From Corylus avellana (lineage: Eukaryota > Streptophyta > Magnoliopsida > Fagales > Betulaceae): DNA of 64,000 nt. Every line of letters begins with the position of its first letter. Within the stretch, counting starts at the first letter, position 1. The notes under the pieces are model-generated. The model ran no database searches. It was given only the letters and a program-made list of their open reading frames with translations, and was not told the DNA's origin. The stretch is taken from contig NC_081544.1 in NCBI RefSeq assembly GCF_901000735.1, positions 20,473,410 to 20,537,409 of the forward strand, read 5' to 3'. Shown here one piece after another: positions 23,212 to 36,860 of this stretch. The position numbers were made by a program, and so were the translations under genes.

Positions 23212-23626
23212 AATGTCCTTTTTGTTTGTAAGCAGGCTCTATCTCCTTCTATGATCTGTTTGTTTTGCTTTTGGTCAAGACCTTTGGGTTGTGGATGTGA
23301 ACATTATCCTAGTTGTCAAGTCGAGAAGGATGAGTTTCGGCTTGGAAGGTTTTTTTTCTCTCAGGATCGAAAAATAAGCGCTACCTATGCATTGGATAGT
23401 GTCTGTTTGGTGCAGATCTGATCTTAAACTTGATGAATAGTTATGGGTTAGCGGATGTTGTTGCCTTTGTTTGGCCTGATTGGTTGATAATTGTAACTTT
23501 AGTTTTTGCTATAATTTGCTTCAGAGCTTTTTGCTCTGTTTGTAAGAGCTTTTGCTCACCATCTTTTATCAATGAATGAAATGAAATATTTTTCCTTAAA
23601 AAAAAAAAATAAATAAATAAAAAAAG
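23212..23626 (+). mobile_element. Short LINE-like insertion with A-rich tail
   Basis: The segment ends in an A-rich tail (about 23597-23626) and is bracketed by the 11-bp direct repeat aattgaattca (23201-23211 and 23627-23637). Target duplication, A-rich 3' tail and lack of inverted ends are marks of target-primed reverse transcription, so this is a 5'-truncated LINE or a similar retrocopy. The interior has an aatgaatgaaatgaaat stretch before the tail and no recognisable protein. Confidence 0.7.
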
Positions 23627-23637
23627 AATTGAATTCA

Positions 23638-23712
23638 TTAAATGAAAAAAAAATAAATGGCAAAAACAGTCGGTGTAATTGATTTTTTTGTTTTTTTTTT
23701 ATATATAAAAAG

Positions 23713-23754
<42 letters not shown>

Positions 23755-25337
23755 GTGGCAGAGCGTCCCCAAGCTGATGAGAGAGAGTGATTGGACCCCT
23801 TGTTTGGTTTTTTTAAATATTTTCCGTTTTCTATTTTTTTTTTTTTTTTAATTTGAAAAAACCTTTACTTACTACTCTTAATTATGAAACAATGTCAATC
23901 ATTCTATCAAAATTAAACTTTAATAAAACTTTGGTTGTAACAAATTTAACTGAAATTAATAAATTTGCTTGTAACAAAACTCTATGGACTGAAAAATTAG
24001 CCTGATAATACTATTAAGAAGAAGAAAAAGTAAATAGTAGCTTGTATTAAACTAGCTTAATCTCTATTGGTTCATTCATATATATATATATATATAAGCC
24101 GTACATGGGAGGAGATGAGAACCAGTGGGCAGTGAACCACCATCCATTCGGACCGAGGCTGACGTAGAAGGCTGAGATGCAAATGCACGTACGGTCACAA
24201 AATGGGATAGGATCCGATCTCGGCTAAACACTGCCGTGGGCGGCCCGGACCCATTTTTATGTTTTGGGGGGAGTAGGACACGCACGGCCCATGCACATGC
24301 ACATGTACGCACGGGTTCGAGGTTTGTCCCTAGTATGATTGCTGGCCCCGAGTTGAACATTATTATGATTACATCCATGGATCCGAATCCAACGGTGGTA
24401 ATCATTGCATCAAATCCATAACCTCATCATTCATCCAAAAGTTTAGGGGTCCCGCTCAACATCATTTTTATTCCTTCAAGTTTATCTCCTCCCTGCCATG
24501 AGGTCCTCATTGCCAGTAGGACGACCTCTTTCCTTTTTGGTCAGAGCAATAGCTTTCCCTTGAAATGCTCAGTTTTAACCAAAAAAAAATATATAGATGG
24601 GGTTCAACCGAACTTCATTTATGGTACAAAATTATATAAGAGTTGTATCATGTTTAAAATAAACATAAAAATTAAAATATATACCCATAAAAATTGAATC
24701 TTAAATAGGGCGGTTAGTCGCTCTAGCCTAATGTGAAGTGACCTTTGATATTATTTAGCACATGAAGATAGGTTTTTTTTTTGGGAAAATTTCAGAAAGC
24801 CCCCTTAAACTTTCAGCCAATTTGAAAAATCTCCCTTAAATTTTCAAAACTCTCATTTAGACTCCCTAAACTTTAGTTTTCTCTCACTTTGAACCATTTT
24901 AACATTAAACTACGTCGTTTTGTATACTAAAATTAAACACCTACTCAGCCCAAAAACGATGTAGTTTAATGTTAAAAGGGTCAAAAGTGAGAGAAAATCA
25001 AAGTTTAGGTGGCCTAAATGAGAGTTTTAAAAATTTAAGGGAGATTTTTCAAATTAGCTAAAAGTTCAAGGGGGCTTTCTGAAATTTCTTTCTTCTTTTT
25101 TTTTTTTTTTTTTTTTTAAAGAACACATTATTCTATCTCCTTTCTCTTTTTCACTTAAAAAAAGGACAATGGACTCGAGTTCCAATTTCTCATCTCAAAC
25201 AGCCCTCCTATCTTAGCTGGAACTCTGAACAGTACATGAAGCGGACACGTGGACGCACCCTACTGCACCAATCTTATACTAAAAACCGCCGTCAGTTTCA
25301 GTCGTCTCCTCCGTGACTCCCGCGAACGCCATCTTAA
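23638..25337. other. Intergenic region upstream of the WVD2-like gene
   Basis: Contains a long (TA)n tract (about 23716-23750), a GC-richer unrecognised patch (24100-24420), and a foldback MITE (24783-25093). The bases from about 25200 are presumably promoter of the gene that follows. Confidence 0.5.
24783..25093. mobile_element. Near-palindromic foldback MITE, about 310 bp
   Basis: The left half from gggaaaatttcagaaagccc is repeated on the opposite strand by the right half ending gggctttctgaaatttc, with arms of about 140 bp that match at most positions and meet around 24940. The flanks are T-rich, so the target duplication cannot be read. The element would fold into one long hairpin if transcribed. 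Confidence 0.85.
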
Positions 25338-25969
25338 ATGTCGACCCACGACTTCAACGGCACCTCACGATCCCATGTGACGGAGCAACAGAGAGCGTCC
25401 CGTTTGGCCTATGTGCGGAACAAGAAAAGAACAAAAAAAAAAAAAGAAAGACAACCAGCACATGATTTGACTGACTTGACAACGCCTTTTAAGCAACCGC
25501 TTTCTATAAGACTTGGATTGGATTTTTTTTCAAAAAAAAAACTACGCTAATCTGTAAAACTGGTTTGGAGAAGTAAAAGCAGTGAGAGAGTGAGATAAAA
25601 GCCTCTCGTCAAGATCTCGCAGCTTTTGTAAAGAGCAAAAAAAAAAAAAAAGAAGAAAACGGACGACTGTGCTTTTACTCTCAAACACGCTTGCTCAAGA
25701 TTCCTTCTGGATTCATTGAATCGCAAGCTTTTCATCCATTTATTACGACAAACTGTTTTATTCATAGATTTGAAGCTTGAAGCCTAAAATGCGCGTTTAA
25801 GGTACTCACTATAATCTCTCTCTCTTCTTTCCACTGGTCAGTTATAGTATTGCTTCTTGAAATTTGCATTACTTTGGATATGTAACTGACGCTTCACAAG
25901 ATTTATTGACGAGTTGTTGTTTTGATGAGTGGTGGTTAGGTAGTGTTTGGTGCTTAATTTTGGCTGATA

Positions 25970-28900
25970 ATGGCGGGAGAGATTGATGAATCGTATAGCT
26001 TTAGCTTTCAGGTATTCTTTTCTAACCTAGGATCTAAATTTTACTTTCATTCCTTTTTTTTTTTTTTGAATTAATTGATTTACATATTATCAGGAATTCT
26101 AATTTATGAGAAATGGTACGTGAATTTTAATCTTGGATGAATGACCGATTAGCAGTGGAAATTTGAGATTCCAGAATTGTAGGGATTTTTTTTCCTCCCC
26201 ACTCATATCAATTTATTTACGAATGATGAAAGGATCTGCATTTGTAATAGGCTCCATATGCCTAGTTTTTAATATTTTCCACCTGTCCTTCCAAATAGAT
26301 AGATAAATACTTCTTTCATTCGCTTAATGTGTATTGATTGGTTGCCAAAATGAGATATACTTTCTTTCTTGAGATGTTTGGCTTTTGCAAAAAATGGCTT
26401 TGTATTCCATTCCTATCACGTATAATAACTCACCTTCGGGGGTCAAGATAGTCCATTGATTTATTTAGCTTCGTTGACCCTGTCTTTGGATCTATTTCGC
26501 ACCATCAACAAATGGAGTTTTTTGCTCTGTACATGTTGAAAATGCAGCAAAAAATGCAGCCCTTTGGGTTTATTAATTTTTTTTTTTCTATACTTCTTTT
26601 TCCATGTGACAAGTATATCTAATAATTGTTTTTCTTTTCCCGCTTACTGGCTTGTATCTTTAATTCAATAAAATTGTACTTAATTAGCAGGTGTTTGTGC
26701 GTGCATACATATTTACACATAACAATCTAAAGTCAAGTCACAGCAGCTATTCAGGGTCTGGGAATGGATAAAGGCAATGCTTATTACAAAAACAGAATTA
26801 TGTCTCCCATTTTGAAATTAAAACGAGACTTGCTGTAACTTTTGTCAACAATAGTCATTATATTATACACACACACACACACGCAGTTCATAAAGATTCC
26901 TGGATCATTCAGGTACTGTTACAAATACGAGTAATGCAATTGAAAAATTCTAGCTTATGTTGCTTTTAATGAAAATACAATTAAGTCCACTGTCTTAAAT
27001 AAACTTTGAATCACCAAACTTCACATTGTTGAGTACCCAACTACCTCCCACAAGAATACTTGTTTGCTAATGAATTGTGCAAGCTTGAGGCTATTGCCAA
27101 AGTTTTTGGAAATTTTGCATCATTGGGGAGCGGCTGAATTGAAAAATAGACTCCTATTATTCCTCTCTTGGATATGCTTTTCCACCTATTCTCTTATAAC
27201 AGAACTTTTTTGACATAAGCAGGCAGATTCTCTACACTCTGGTTCTATATCATTTGGAAGGTTTGAAAATGAACCCTTATCTTGGGAGAGGAGATCATCT
27301 TTCTCACACAACAAGTACCTTGAAGAGGTTGAGAAATGCTCAAAACCGGGTTCAGTTATTGAGAAGAAAGCTTATTTTGAAGCTCATTTCAGGAAGAAGG
27401 GTCTTCTTTGTCCAAATTCATCTGATTGCCATAATGATGGAGAATATCAAACTGGTGAAAAGGATGTCTTGGAGAGCAGAGAACAATTTGAGCATGTAAA
27501 TGAAGGTAGCCACTATGCTCTCTTTGATGAGAGCCCTAATGGTTCTGAGTATCATGGAGAGTACGAAGTGACAGGATGTGAAATGAAAAATCCAGGCTTT
27601 TCATTCTCTGTCCCTCAGATGGAATCTGCTTTGAATAATGCTGATGTTTTGGTAGATTATGTTAATGCTGAGGAAACACGTCAAGTTGAAATTGACTGTG
27701 ACAAATTTCTCTCAGTTAATGATGGACCTGAGATAACAATAGATCACAGTCCTAATGGTGATGCTGTAAAGGCTGATAAATCATATAAATCCATAGCTAA
27801 TTTCGAACCAGGGATTGAAGAAAATCAGAACTTTGATTGTGATACAGTAAATGCTGAAAAATCATCAAAAGGCACTGATCCATCCCCCAAGACTGGACCA
27901 GCTGTGACAGTTGACATAACTAGCTTGGAGCATTCACCAAATCCTTCTCCAAAGGTGTGGATTTTCAAGAATATTATCAAAATAGCAATTCTTAGTTCCT
28001 TACCAATAGTTCCTTGTTTGTCAAAAGCTATCATTTGATGGTGGACACCCAATCACTATTTGAAATAAAAATTGCAAAATAGCATATGGAGACTAGCTCT
28101 GGAGGTGTTTATCATTGTCAAATGGGCACCAATGTTATGGATGCACTTATTTAAGCTTTTTTGAAGTATTTTTGTCATTTGGCTGAACTCCTTGATGTTC
28201 TAACTGTAGTTGAGGGCTGCAACGGAAACCAAACCTTCGAAGCCCAGAGTGAAGTCTCAGGCCAATGTTGTCCGTGTCAAGAGAGACATTTCTGGTGCTT
28301 CATCTAAAGATCCTCCAAAGAAACCAAGTAGAAAGGAAAGGGAGAATTCACTAGGAAATAATTTAGAAAAGAATTCAGCAAGAGTTGATGTTCAAACTAC
28401 ACATGCTGTACACAGAACTCCAATCTTAGAGGTAAGCGTCTGAAAATATATCAAAAAGTCAATTCAAGGTACTTTTATAAGCAATATTAATGACCTTTTT
28501 GACAGTGCATTATAATAAAATTCATCAACATTATTACCTGGTTACTGAGTAATCTTCTTATGTTGTTTGCTATTGCTTGGTCTTTTTGCACAGGATTCTA
28601 GAAGTCGGAAGGCAAAATTAATTCATGACAATAAAAGGTATTTATTATTTCTTGAAAGTGGGTAACCTATATGGTTTATTGATTCAATCTCAAGTCTCAT
28701 TCTTCTCTTGTTGTAGTGGTGAAAAAGAATCAAGGAGAAAGAAAGTCGGTGAATCCCAGTCCTCTTCAACAAAGACTGAACCAAGTGGACATCAAAGAGG
28801 AAACAGGTTACTGAAAATATCATAAGTACTGCTCTTATTGTTCAATATTTTTACCTTATGAATTTTCATATACTTTGTGTTATAGGCTTGATCATACTGT

Positions 28901-31900
28901 GAATTCAACAAAGGCAGATGCAAAACTAGGTGCTGCAGTTTTCAGTTTCAAAAGCGACGAACGAGCGGAAAGGAGGAAAGAGGCAAGCAAGCATGCTGTA
29001 ACTTTGATTTTAATTTTGCTTTGATTTTAGGGATTAGACCTGAATAACTTACTCCTTTGTTCCTTCGGCTCATCTAATTTAGTTCTATATGAAGCTGGAG
29101 AAAAAAATGCATGCCAAGGAGGCTGAGATTAATCAGATCCAAGCAAAAACACAGGTATATGAAATTATCTAATTAATACTTTATGTCATTAAGTAAAAAT
29201 TAATTGATAATTTCATTGTGTGTTGCTTTACTTTAAAAGAGATAATGATATATTCAAGCTACTGTGACGCTGTGTTGGTGCTCAGGAGAATGACGCAATT
29301 ATGAGATTCTAAATCATATAATTAAATTGATGACAAGTCTCAGATTCTTTTCTTTTCTTTTTAAACGAGGTATTGTTAAAAACACTTTTTAATTCTTAAC
29401 TTGTGAAATTTCTAGTGAGGTTCATCTTATTTTCATTTCGTGAACGAGGCCAAAGTAGATATGGATCGAATAGCATCCATCAATTTTGTTGTCACAATTA
29501 TATATGTTACCAATTCATGAGGTCAGGTCATAAGAAACTTCACGGGTCACTCCTATTGCAGGAAAAGACAGAAGCTGAGATAAAACAATTCCGGAGAAGC
29601 CTAAACTTCAAAGCAATGCCTATGCCTTCTTTCTATCATGTAGCTGTATCTCCAGGGTCTGATGGGAAGAAGGTACATATATGTTTTTGCCATAACTGAA
29701 ATCCGTTATGTTCAAATTCCTTTATTCTTGGATGGCTGCATATAATAGTCCTCACTTTTTTACTTATCAAAAAAAAAAAAAAAAATAGTCTTCACTTTTC
29801 TAGTTTTACAGAATTCTTGGACGTTTGTTCTTCTTTTTCTCTCTTATAGGGGATTTATTCTATATACTGTCCATGGATTGTGCCCCTCTCTGTTTTCTAA
29901 TGAGATTGATTTACTTATCAAAAAATATTTTTGTTATAACTTGGTCAGCCTTAAGCTGCTACATTTAAATTCATTTGTATCTATCTTGTATAGATGATAA
30001 ACTCAATAAAATTATAAATAAAATTATTGCCATACGTATTTAGTACGCAGCATTACACCTAGCACATCTATTTATGTTATATGGTATTAGAGTCAAAATT
30101 CGACTAACATCCTTCTGCTCCAATAGCCGCCACCTCCTCCACACGAACTTCTCCTTCTTCTACTCTCAACACCACCACACCACTTCACAACCTTAGTCAA
30201 CGCATTGCCCTCAAACTTACCTGTGAAAACTACCTTCTATGAAAGGGACAACTTTGTTCCCTATCTACAAGGTCAAAGTCTCTTTGGCTATGATGATGGA
30301 ACAACACCCTGCCCACCACAGTTTCTACCTGATTCCACTGCCGGTTCAATGGTAGCCAATCCGGCATACCAAACTTGGTATCTTCAAGACAAGATGATCC
30401 TTGGTGCTATTATTTCCTCCCTCTCTGAAGGGTTCTTAGCACATGTTGTTGGCCTAGATTCATCTCGAGAAGTTTGGCTAATTCTTGAGAAGCTTTTCTA
30501 CTTCCAACGAAGGCATGTATAAGGAAGACCAGATATCAGCTAGCAACCTTAAAGAAAGGTTTTACTCCTATTGCTAATTATTTTCAAAAGGCTCAAAATC
30601 CCATATACATTGGCTGCCATCAGTCAAACTTTACATGAATTTGAACTTGTCTCTTATATACTTGCTGGCTTAAGCATTGAGCATGATCCGCTAGTCACAT
30701 CTATAACTACTCGAATTGATCCCATTTCCATCGATGATCTCTATGGACATCTTGTCTCTCATGAGTTGCGTCTTGAACAACATCAATCAGCTGTTGATCT
30801 CTCCATCCCCTCTGCCAATATTGCATAATGCAACAACTTTGCTCAAGGAAGGCCAGCTTGTGGCTCCTCTCTTTCCTCTGTGGAGGTACTACTCCTCGCA
30901 ATCAGAATTCTTGGCGTGGCAGAGGAAGGGGGCAGGATCTCCATCCTCATTCCCATCTACAGGAAGCTCTGCCACAAATTGTCCAACTTGCCACGTTTGC
31001 CTTAAATCTGACCATACAACAGCTTCTTACTAACACCGATTTGATCACACTTATTAGTGTGACTCTAACCAACTTGCTACTTATATGACTACACCTCAAA
31101 ATGCTCCTGATTTCCAATGGTACCCTGATAATGGATCCATCAACCACTTGACCAATAATTTATCCAATCTCAATGTGCGAGCTAAAGAGTATATTGGCAA
31201 TGAGCAAATCTGTGGTGGCAATGGTCAAGGTTTGCGCATTCTTCATACTGGTCTTGCTACTTTTGCCTTCTCATAAGCACAAATTTTGGTTGCTTTCTCT
31301 TTTACCTGTTCCTCAAATATAGAAGAACCTTATTTCTATAAATCAATTCACACGTGACAACAATGTTTTCATCGAATTTCATCCTAATTTTTTATGTGTT
31401 AAGGACATTCCACCCTCACCTTGCTTTTTTTTTTTTTTTGGGTGAGAGGGTCTCGGTGGATCAATGGCACCATCGACTGGATCATCCTTCCTTTAGATTG
31501 TTCGTAGAGTCATCACTTCCAATAATTTGCCCATGTCTTCTTCCAAAGCTTCTCCAATTTGCTCACCGTGTCAACAAGGCAAGAGTCATAGGCTTCACCT
31601 AGCTATTCACCTTTTGTTTCCTCTCTTCTATTACAGTTGTTATTTCTGGATGTATGAGGTCCCGCCCCATTATTTCAGTTAATAATAAACGATTTTCTTT
31701 ATGTATTGTGGATGATTTCAGTAAATACTCTTGGCTATTTCCTTTAGAAAGAAAATCTGATTTCACTGCTGCTTTCTGGGTTTTAAATCCTTAGTTGAGA
31801 ATTATATTGGCAGCAAAATTGCTTGTGTCCAAAGTGATAATGGAGCAGAGTTTCGTCCTCTGCAGCAAAAACTTCTTTCAATGGGAGGTTATTATTGTCT

Positions 31901-34900
31901 TAGCTGCGGCACCACATTAGATGAGCTCAGTTGAGAGAAAAAACAGGCATCTTGTTGAGACTAGTCTTCTCTTCTTGCCCATGCATCTGCTCCTCTCTCT
32001 ATTTGGGATGAGGCATTTGAATCAACATGCTTTTTAATAAATCGCCTTCATCTCTTGTCACTCCGCACAATTCCCCATTTGAACTATTCCTTTTTAAAGG
32101 CTTTTGGATGTGAATGTTGGCCATTTCTCAGGCCTTATAGCATCTTGTTGAGACTAGTCTTTCTCTTCTTGCCCATGCATCTGCTCTCTCTATTTGGGAT
32201 GGGGCATTTGAATCAACATGCTTTTTAATAAATTGCCTTCATCTCTTGTCTCTCAGCACAATTCCCCATTTGAACTATTCCTTTTTAAAGGCTTTTGGAT
32301 GTGAATGTTGGCCATTTCTCAGGCCTTATAATTCCCGCAAACTAGCCGTGAGATTAAAGTCTTGTGTATTCATTGGATATAGTAAGAATCGCCATGGTTA
32401 TAAATATATGCATGTTCCTTTTGGACGAACATTTGTTGCTCAACATGTTGTGTTCAATGAACTTTCATTTTCTTTTGCTCAATGTCAAGCAACTCAGTCA
32501 TCTTCAGCCGAGGCATCATCCCATGTCCCTCTTCCTACTCTTGTACTTTGACCCTCACGATATATATCTTCCACATCCAGTCCACTAGAGTCATTGGGAA
32601 ATAGTACAAATCCTCCTTCTGCTCCATCCCAATCACCTAATCCTCCTTTTGCTCCATCCCAATTACCTCTCCCTGAGTATTCCCCTTCTGCTCCTGCAGC
32701 TTTTGCACAACCAGCCACTTCTTCTGAGAATTTCACTCCTTCATCACCTGCTACTGCTGATTCTGCAATACCAGTTCCTCCACCTCACATTGTGCGTTAT
32801 TTGAAATCAACCTTCAATCAGTCTCTATTTTCACAAATCACCATCATGGCTGCTCATTACTTACTCTGATTCTGATTGGGCAGAGTGCCCAGATGACAGG
32901 TGTTCTACCTCTGGCTACGGTATGTTTCTTCGCAGAAATCTCCTCTCCTGGAGCTCGAAGAAGCAACCAACTCTATCTAGCACCAGTACAGAGAGTATTA
33001 GGCTTTAGCAAATGCTTCTGCTAAACTAATTTGGATATAGTCTCTATTGGGCGAGCTTGGTTTTTCACTTCCCTGCGCAACTATATTACATTGTGATAAC
33101 ATCGGAGCAACTTACCTTACCTCAAATCCAACTTTTCTTGCTCGCACAAAGCATATAGAAATAGGTTATCACTTTGTCAGGGATCGTGCTGCTGCTAAGG
33201 CATTGGATGTCCGCTTCTTATCGAGTAAGGATCAGCTCGCAGATATCCTCACCAAATCACTGGCTTCTGACGGTTCTCTCTACTCAAATTCAACCTCAAC
33301 TCTCACTCACCCCCGTCAAGTTTGAGGGGGTGTATTGGATCAGATAATGATAACTATCAACACCAACCAACTGATAAGTGATAACTATACAGCAGAGCAC
33401 ATCTTAGCCTTAAGTTGTTACAATTTAAATTCAATTGTATCTATCTTGGATAGATGATAAACTCAATAGAATTATAAACACAAACACTGCCATATGCATT
33501 CAGTAGGCAGGATTACACCCAGCATATCTGTTTATGTTATATATACTATGTGACTAGAAAAAATCCTATTCTTCATGTTTGACATATAAGATGCCCAAAG
33601 TGGTTATAGTTCTCACCCACGAGCTTGTGAAATTAGAGGGAGATTGGCTTGCAGCTAATGCTTGTGATTTCAAAGGGTTGGAAGATATTAGATTCTATTG
33701 GGATTTCTTTATTAACATGCTGGGATCACATGACAATGAACATTAATAAAACAGTTTGAAGCTGTAAGAAATGTGTTAACCAAAACAGGAGCTTGATGGA
33801 AAAATTTACAAAAAAAAAAAAAAAAAAAAAAAAACTGTGTGAATATATTACGGGAAGATTTGGGGAACTATAGAATATATATAATTATAATACACACACA
33901 CAGAGAGTAATTAGGACAATGCTTATCCCATTAGTTTTATTCAAGAGTTTTTTCACACACTTCTTATTTCCAAGTGTTTTCCATACTAGTCACATGATGT
34001 TTTCCTCTAAATTAGATAGATTTTCTTTGAAACATAGAATGTTTATTAATGGCCTAGTTACCTAGTAACTGCCCCATACATACTAAATCCATTTATTTGC
34101 CTTCCATTGCATGAAAGGGAAGAATTTCTCTCTTGGAATCTAGTTGAGACAAACTTGACTTAAATGTGTGAAGACCAATTTATCACCCAAAATGATTGTA
34201 GAAGTATCATGTTTTGTCAAAAAAAGAAAAGAAAAGAAAAGAAATATCATGCGAAATGTTTTATGACAGTTAAGTTTTGTCTTCTTATCCATAGGAAGAG
34301 CAAAGAGCCCTTAAAATGATTGTCTCTGAATTGAGTTTTAGGAAGTGAGGAAGTGCTTCTAGGAAACCATACTTTTTCCAGCATGTCAATATCATTGTCT
34401 CGCGATATATTGCTAGTAACATACTTTTCTCTCACACTTACAGTGTTGGGCCTTTGTTGATCTATGTTTTGGATTGTTTTCCTTGATTATGATTACATTA
34501 CTTGTTCTTCCATTAGAGCCAAAGTTGTTCTTTTCTATATCTGATGAGCCCTCAGTTTTTATTTGGAAAGAAATAGAGCCAAAAGTTTGCTGATGTTGGA
34601 GGACATTTTATTTCTCAGGCTGTATTAAGTAACAACAAATGTAATAAAGCACAAACTAAGTCAACAAGTCCAGGTAGTAGAGCTGCTGCCGGATCAAAAT
34701 CGTGTTCTAAGGCAGGAAATGACCAAGCCCTCTATACCAGTGAATCTGTAAACACAACTGAACCACTTGATGCCTCAAATGAGACCAACTGCCCTACAGC
34801 TGAGCACTCTGAAGGCAGTGCAATCTCTCAGACTCCATCTACCAACCGAAGCTACTTCCCAGAAGCTACAGCTGGAAATGAGGTTGTCGGGAGGAAGGAA

Positions 34901-35101
34901 CGAGAGAAGGAGAAGGATACTGGTTTGCATAAAGGTTGTGTATCAGAAAGTCATAAGGTGACAAAAGGCCAAAGGATTGAGGGGAAGCAGAGAGTGGGAG
35001 CCCAGACAAGTAGCAATGAGTTGGCAAGAAAGGACATGAAACACGTTGGCATTGGCAGCAGATCTCGAATGGGCAATCTAGCAGTTGGTGTTGCCTCTTG
35101 A
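25970..35101 (+). CDS. WVD2-like / TPX2-domain microtubule-associated protein (WDL7-like)
   Basis: Nine exons: 25970-26011, 27223-27954, 28210-28431, 28594-28637, 28717-28806, 28886-28982, 29083-29154, 29562-29672, 34619-35101. Frames join throughout and give 630 residues. Family members bind microtubules and guide cell elongation. The N-terminus has FGRFENEPLSWERRSSF and a KYLEEVEKCSKPGSV motif typical of the group; the middle is acidic; exons 3-5 are Lys/Ser-rich and disordered. The TPX2 domain runs from FSFKSDERAERRKE through FYMKLEKKMHAKEAE to FRRSLNFKAMPMPSFY (exons 6-8). The tail is Ser/Thr-rich. Intron 6 (28983-29082) starts with GC (gcaagc), a permitted donor. The last intron is 4.9 kb because a copia relic is inserted. 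The start ATG follows a likely 5' UTR with its own intron. WDL7 is the closest recollection; the family is much surer than the number. Confidence 0.9.
29948..33541 (+). mobile_element. Broken Ty1/copia element in the last intron of the WVD2-like gene
   Basis: The 3' LTR is 33331-33541, starting tgtattgg just after a polypurine tract tttgaggggg (33321-33330). The 5' LTR remnant (29948-30081) matches only the last 134 bases of it and is followed by a primer-binding-like tggtattagag (30082). Between them lie gag (30205-30828, frameshifted), a gag-preintegrase piece with WHHRLDHPS (about 31459), integrase pieces (QSDNGAEFRP, about 31830) and RNase H (about 32870-33280, ending DQLADILTKSLAS). Almost the whole reverse transcriptase is missing between 32560 and 32870. 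Many stops and shifts make it non-autonomous. It lies in the sense orientation relative to the host gene. Confidence 0.9.
31947..32330 (+). repeat. 193-bp tandem duplication inside the copia integrase
   Basis: Copy one 31947-32139 and copy two 32140-32330 run from gcatcttgttgagactag to caggccttata with few differences. The break point lies in the integrase core/C-terminal region, so it further disrupts the reading frame. Confidence 0.92.
33542..34618. other. Remaining part of the WVD2-like last intron
   Basis: Nothing but AT-rich intron sequence with a poly-A tract (33809-33832) and a short (CA)n tract (33893-33902). No second element is recognised. Confidence 0.5.
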
Positions 35102-36860
35102 ACACAGATGCCCTTTCTCCCCACATGTTCGCCGCTGCGCCAAGCTACCGTGACATATTTATGAAACCACATGTTTGCCACCATGTGAAGTGAATAAAAA
35201 GCACGATTTGACCGTAAGCTACCAGGTTAGAGGCAGGATGTGCTTCTCTCCATTATCCATAGCACAGATACGGAAAATCATGAAAAATGGATGTTGAGGT
35301 TAGCATTTTCTCTTCATCGTCATGTTATTTCAAATTTTCACTTATGCAAAGTGTAATGTAACATAGAGCTGGAATAGATAATAATGTTGGAATTGTTTGA
35401 GGGATATGATAAAATCACAAGACCCTCTTGCCACCATATGTGAGGAATAGCAATACGAATTGTTAGTTTATTGAAAGAATTATCAGGTAATAATAGCACA
35501 TGTTCGTATTTATTTTGTGTAAGATTTGTATCTAGCATCTTGGAATAGAATTTATATAGTTTCCAGTTCATGTTAACTGCCTTAAACCTAAAAATTCATC
35601 TTCAGATATCATCATCGCCAAGAATCACGAACATGGGAGCCTTTATGTGGGTCTGCAGAACTGATTAAGGTTATAATTCTGCCCGTTTCTTAGAATAGGA
35701 AAAAGTGAAAGAATCACTTACTATTTTCATTGGAAATCTAATTATACATCTATTGAAGATAAACTAATTTAACCAAACATCTTTCCTATCATGGTAGTTG
35801 TAAACAATAAACTAGAACGCCAAGTGTCTCCCTAAAACTAGTGGTACTGCTAGTTTGCCAATAAGAATAGGATAATGAAATGGTTTCATTTAATAATCCA
35901 AAATCGATTCTTCACGTATTTAACTTTTTGCTAATTTGGCTATATTTGAAAATGAAAGATAATGATGATCAGACCCTGACGATGATGATCTTTTTCTAGC
36001 CTTCTGGTAGTCTCTTTTTAATTTCTATTTTAACACAAAATGTCTACAACCAGCTTCCTTGTAATGTAGATTGCTGAGAGAAGTCATAGAAAGGAGGACA
36101 CATTTGGAATCTTACAGCTACCATTAAGTTGAGATTGTTTTAGGAAATTCGGGTTGCTTGCATTGTTTCACCCACTAAAGGTGAATATTGGTACATAGTC
36201 TTGCAAATTCAAAGCGACTAATTTATTATCTGACCACTTTCGATCAATTATCTGCCAGAACCGGTGAGGAGGGATGTACAAATTCTAGTCATTTTCCTTG
36301 GGTGCCATAGGCTTTTAAGTCAAAGAGGCCATTACTGACACCCAACTACCCAAATTCGTGGTCTTCAAGTTAATGCCTAAAGGAGGCTTTTTCTTTTTTT
36401 TGGTACATAACGCCTAATGAAGTTGCTATACGGACATTTGAGCAATTTTCTATGGACATTTGAACCGTATGAGGTTCTTTTTTTAATTTACATGCATTCC
36501 AGAAAAGGGTGAAAATACGCCATAGTACGAAAAGTTCACAAACTATTACGGTCGTTGTGTCCAGTTGAATGGGTGTGAAATCTTCAATTTGTAGTCATTC
36601 CCCGTCTTGTTTCTCATTCTTTTATGGAATTTATGTTGAATTATTATGGTTTGATAAAGGTTGGCAAAGGTAAGATTAAAGACTTCTTATTTATGCATAT
36701 TATGATTATTAGGCTGAAGAAATTCATAATGTATTGTAATTAAATAGAAAAAGCGGAAGAAAGAGAGAAAATAGTGACACGAAATTTTTTAGTGGTTCGG
36801 TGTTAGACACATGCATTCACCACTAAGAAAGAATCATATAGAGCTACATTATGCTCTTAT

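Noticed and set aside
24076..24421. Overlapping ORFs on both strands
   Set aside because: GC-richer patch that leaves frames open; no motif, signal or partner exon.
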